DNA of 64,000 nucleotides from Anisodus tanguticus (taxonomy: Eukaryota; Streptophyta; Magnoliopsida; Solanales; Solanaceae): the NCBI GenBank assembly GCA_034509755.1, contig CM067543.1, forward strand, positions 15,500,954 through 15,564,953, read 5' to 3'. Positions within the stretch are counted from its first letter, which is position 1; the number at the start of each line of letters is the position of its first letter. The position numbers and the translations under genes were made by a program. Shown in pieces: positions 62,936 to 64,000 of this stretch. The notes beneath the pieces are model-generated. The model was not told where the DNA came from, did no database searches, and saw only the letters and a program-made list of their open reading frames with translations.

Positions 62936-64000
62936 ATGCCTTCCCCTACAAATTCCGGTTCATCCATTGGCACACTTGACAACCCCTCTCAACGTTCAGT
63001 ATCTTCTTTTCATTCGGCATTCGCCGTTAACAACATCAAGAATTTTATCCCTATAATTCTTGATCAAGAAGACTGTCAATATTCCATGTGGATGGAACTA
63101 TTCTACATTCATGCATGTGCATACAACGTGCTCGATCATATTGACGAATCTGTTCCTCGTCCCACCGATGTTACAGACTCAATCTGGCGTCGTCTTGACG
63201 CCATCGTCAAACAATGGATCTATGGCACCATCTCCAAAGACCTATTGTGCACTATCATGAAAACAGGTGCTACGGCACGTGAACTTTGGGTCCGGCTAGA
63301 AGAAATCTTTCAGGATAATAAAAATACTTGGGCCGTGTATTTAGAAGAGCAATTCAACAATACCCGCCTCAAGAATTTTAACAACATGTCTGAATATTGT
63401 AAGCAACTGAAACTCATCACCGATCAACTATCCAACGTCGGAACTTCTGTTTCAGAAACCAAGATGGTGCTTCAACTTGTTACGGATTTACCGAAAGGTG
63501 AATATGACACACTCGCAACAATAATTCAACAAGCCGACCCTCTCTCAAGTTTCAACAAGGCACGTTCACAACTATTGTTGGAAGAAACTAGACGTGCTAA
63601 ACAAGAGGAACATAATCAAAAGGCGTTAGCCGTTGACAGGATGACAACACCTGCGGCCAACAGCAACCAGCAGCAGCAGCAGAAAGCCAGTGGCGGAGGT
63701 CGTGGCAGCAGAGGTCGCAACAACAAAGGCAAGGGCCGCGGAAAGGGCCAACGCAACCAGCAACAGGGGTACAACCACCAACAGCAGTGGCCCAACCAGC
63801 AGAACTGGGCCTCGCCTGCATGCCCGTACCAGAATGTCGGGGCCCAATTCCAGCAACCGTGGTCGACTGGCCTCTTGGGCCCCGCCCTAGCCACTAGGCG
63901 AGCCAACCAGCAAGCAGCGCGCAGCCCACTCGGCCGCAGGTCCGCACCCAAGCGGTGGCCCAACCAACAAGCGAAGCGAAGACAAAGCCATTGGCTTGGC
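62936..64000 (+). CDS. Element J gag (copia) with RGG/Gln-rich tail, partial at window end
   Basis: ATG at 62936 opens MPSPTNSGSSIGTLDNPSQR and the frame has no stop through 64000 (355 codons). It aligns with I gag throughout: NIKNFIPIILDQEDCQYSMW, AYNVLDHIDESVPRPTDV, VKQWIYGTISKDLLCTIMK, LEEIFQDNKNTWAVYLEEQF, EYCKQLKLITDQLSNVG, GEYDTLATIIQQADPLSSFN. From about residue 240 the tail is Gln/Asn/Gly/Arg-rich (GGGRGSRGRNNKGKGRGKGQ), with no CCHC knuckle. It would form the particle and bind RNA through the basic tail (inference). The last ~40 codons (Arg/Ala/Pro-rich) differ in character from I, so a frameshift there cannot be excluded. Confidence 0.85.
   Translation, partial: MPSPTNSGSSIGTLDNPSQRSVSSFHSAFAVNNIKNFIPIILDQEDCQYSMWMELFYIHACAYNVLDHIDESVPRPTDVTDSIWRRLDAIVKQWIYGTISKDLLCTIMKTGATARELWVRLEEIFQDNKNTWAVYLEEQFNNTRLKNFNNMSEYCKQLKLITDQLSNVGTSVSETKMVLQLVTDLPKGEYDTLATIIQQADPLSSFNKARSQLLLEETRRAKQEEHNQKALAVDRMTTPAANSNQQQQQKASGGGRGSRGRNNKGKGRGKGQRNQQQGYNHQQQWPNQQNWASPACPYQNVGAQFQQPWSTGLLGPALATRRANQQAARSPLGRRSAPKRWPNQQAKRRQSHWLG

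Larger units (their letters stand above)
62587..64000 (+). mobile_element. Element J: Ty1/copia element, sister of I, running off the window
   Basis: 5' LTR about 62587-62765, PBS 62766-62779, gag from 62936 open to the last base. No lesion is seen in the visible part. Everything downstream of gag lies outside the window. Confidence 0.85.

Noticed and set aside
63597..63963. Cys/Leu-rich minus-strand frames that look like membrane proteins
   Set aside because: Antisense of the Gln/Gly-rich tail of gag J.
1..64000. Endogenous pararetrovirus (caulimovirus), which also uses a tRNA-Met primer
   Set aside because: Every RT here is joined to an integrase or flanked by LTRs in gypsy or copia order; no movement-protein or coat-protein motif was seen.
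1..64000. CRISPR array, bacterial operon, rRNA or tRNA genes
   Set aside because: No regularly spaced repeats, no cloverleaf-capable tRNA besides SINE boxes, and strongly plant-retroelement content.

Overview
This window is intergenic, repeat-saturated nuclear DNA from a flowering plant. A Solanaceae (nightshade family) genome is the best guess. The pointers are a short tRNA-derived SINE of the tobacco/Solanaceae type at 61851-62036, Ty3/gypsy elements of the Tekay, Athila and CRM-like types, and Ty1/copia elements primed by initiator tRNA-Met. I found no intact host gene, rRNA, tRNA gene or CRISPR array. Nearly all coding potential is decayed transposable-element polyprotein.

The left half is a nest of insertions. 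Outermost is element G (Athila/Tat-type remnant, minus strand, 35651-40926). A Tekay-like chromovirus, element A (minus strand, 1-35650, 3' end outside the window), abuts and interrupts it. A is split twice. A 3.5-kb hAT transposon (2500-6026) lies between its protease and reverse transcriptase (RT), with a perfect 8-bp target-site duplication (TSD). A 24.5-kb Athila composite (8090-32556) enters exactly six codons after the gag start of A. The composite holds a minus-strand Athila copy (C) and an opposed plus-strand copy (B). C is itself split inside gag by a CRM-like gypsy element F (25044-30807, plus strand, TSD AGGTG). The deepest stack is therefore F in C in A in G.

The middle (40927-51534) is a second Tekay-like element, D (minus strand). 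It has a full 2.9-kb 5' LTR, gag-PR-RT-RH-IN-chromodomain in order, and a truncated 3' LTR.

The right part holds three Ty1/copia elements: H (51954-57655, complete ends, TSD AGTTA), I (58939-61502, 3'-truncated and flanked by a 49-bp direct repeat), and J (62587 to the window end, with an uninterrupted gag reading frame). I and J are sisters whose gag ends in an RGG/Gln-rich tail with no visible CCHC zinc knuckle. A SINE with a perfect 16-bp TSD lies between them.

The elements do not work together as a pathway. Each complete one would encode capsid, protease, reverse transcriptase, RNase H and integrase for its own copying. Most have visibly lost catalytic residues: A RT first Asp to Tyr; C RT FMND; D RT FSYD; F RT core deleted; H RT YVYG and IN Glu to Lys; B lacks RT-RNase H altogether. 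J is the only one with no lesion in the part that can be seen. LTR edges given without a TSD or terminal TG/CA match are approximate to about 10-50 bp. No alignment could be run, so family names rest on motif recognition.
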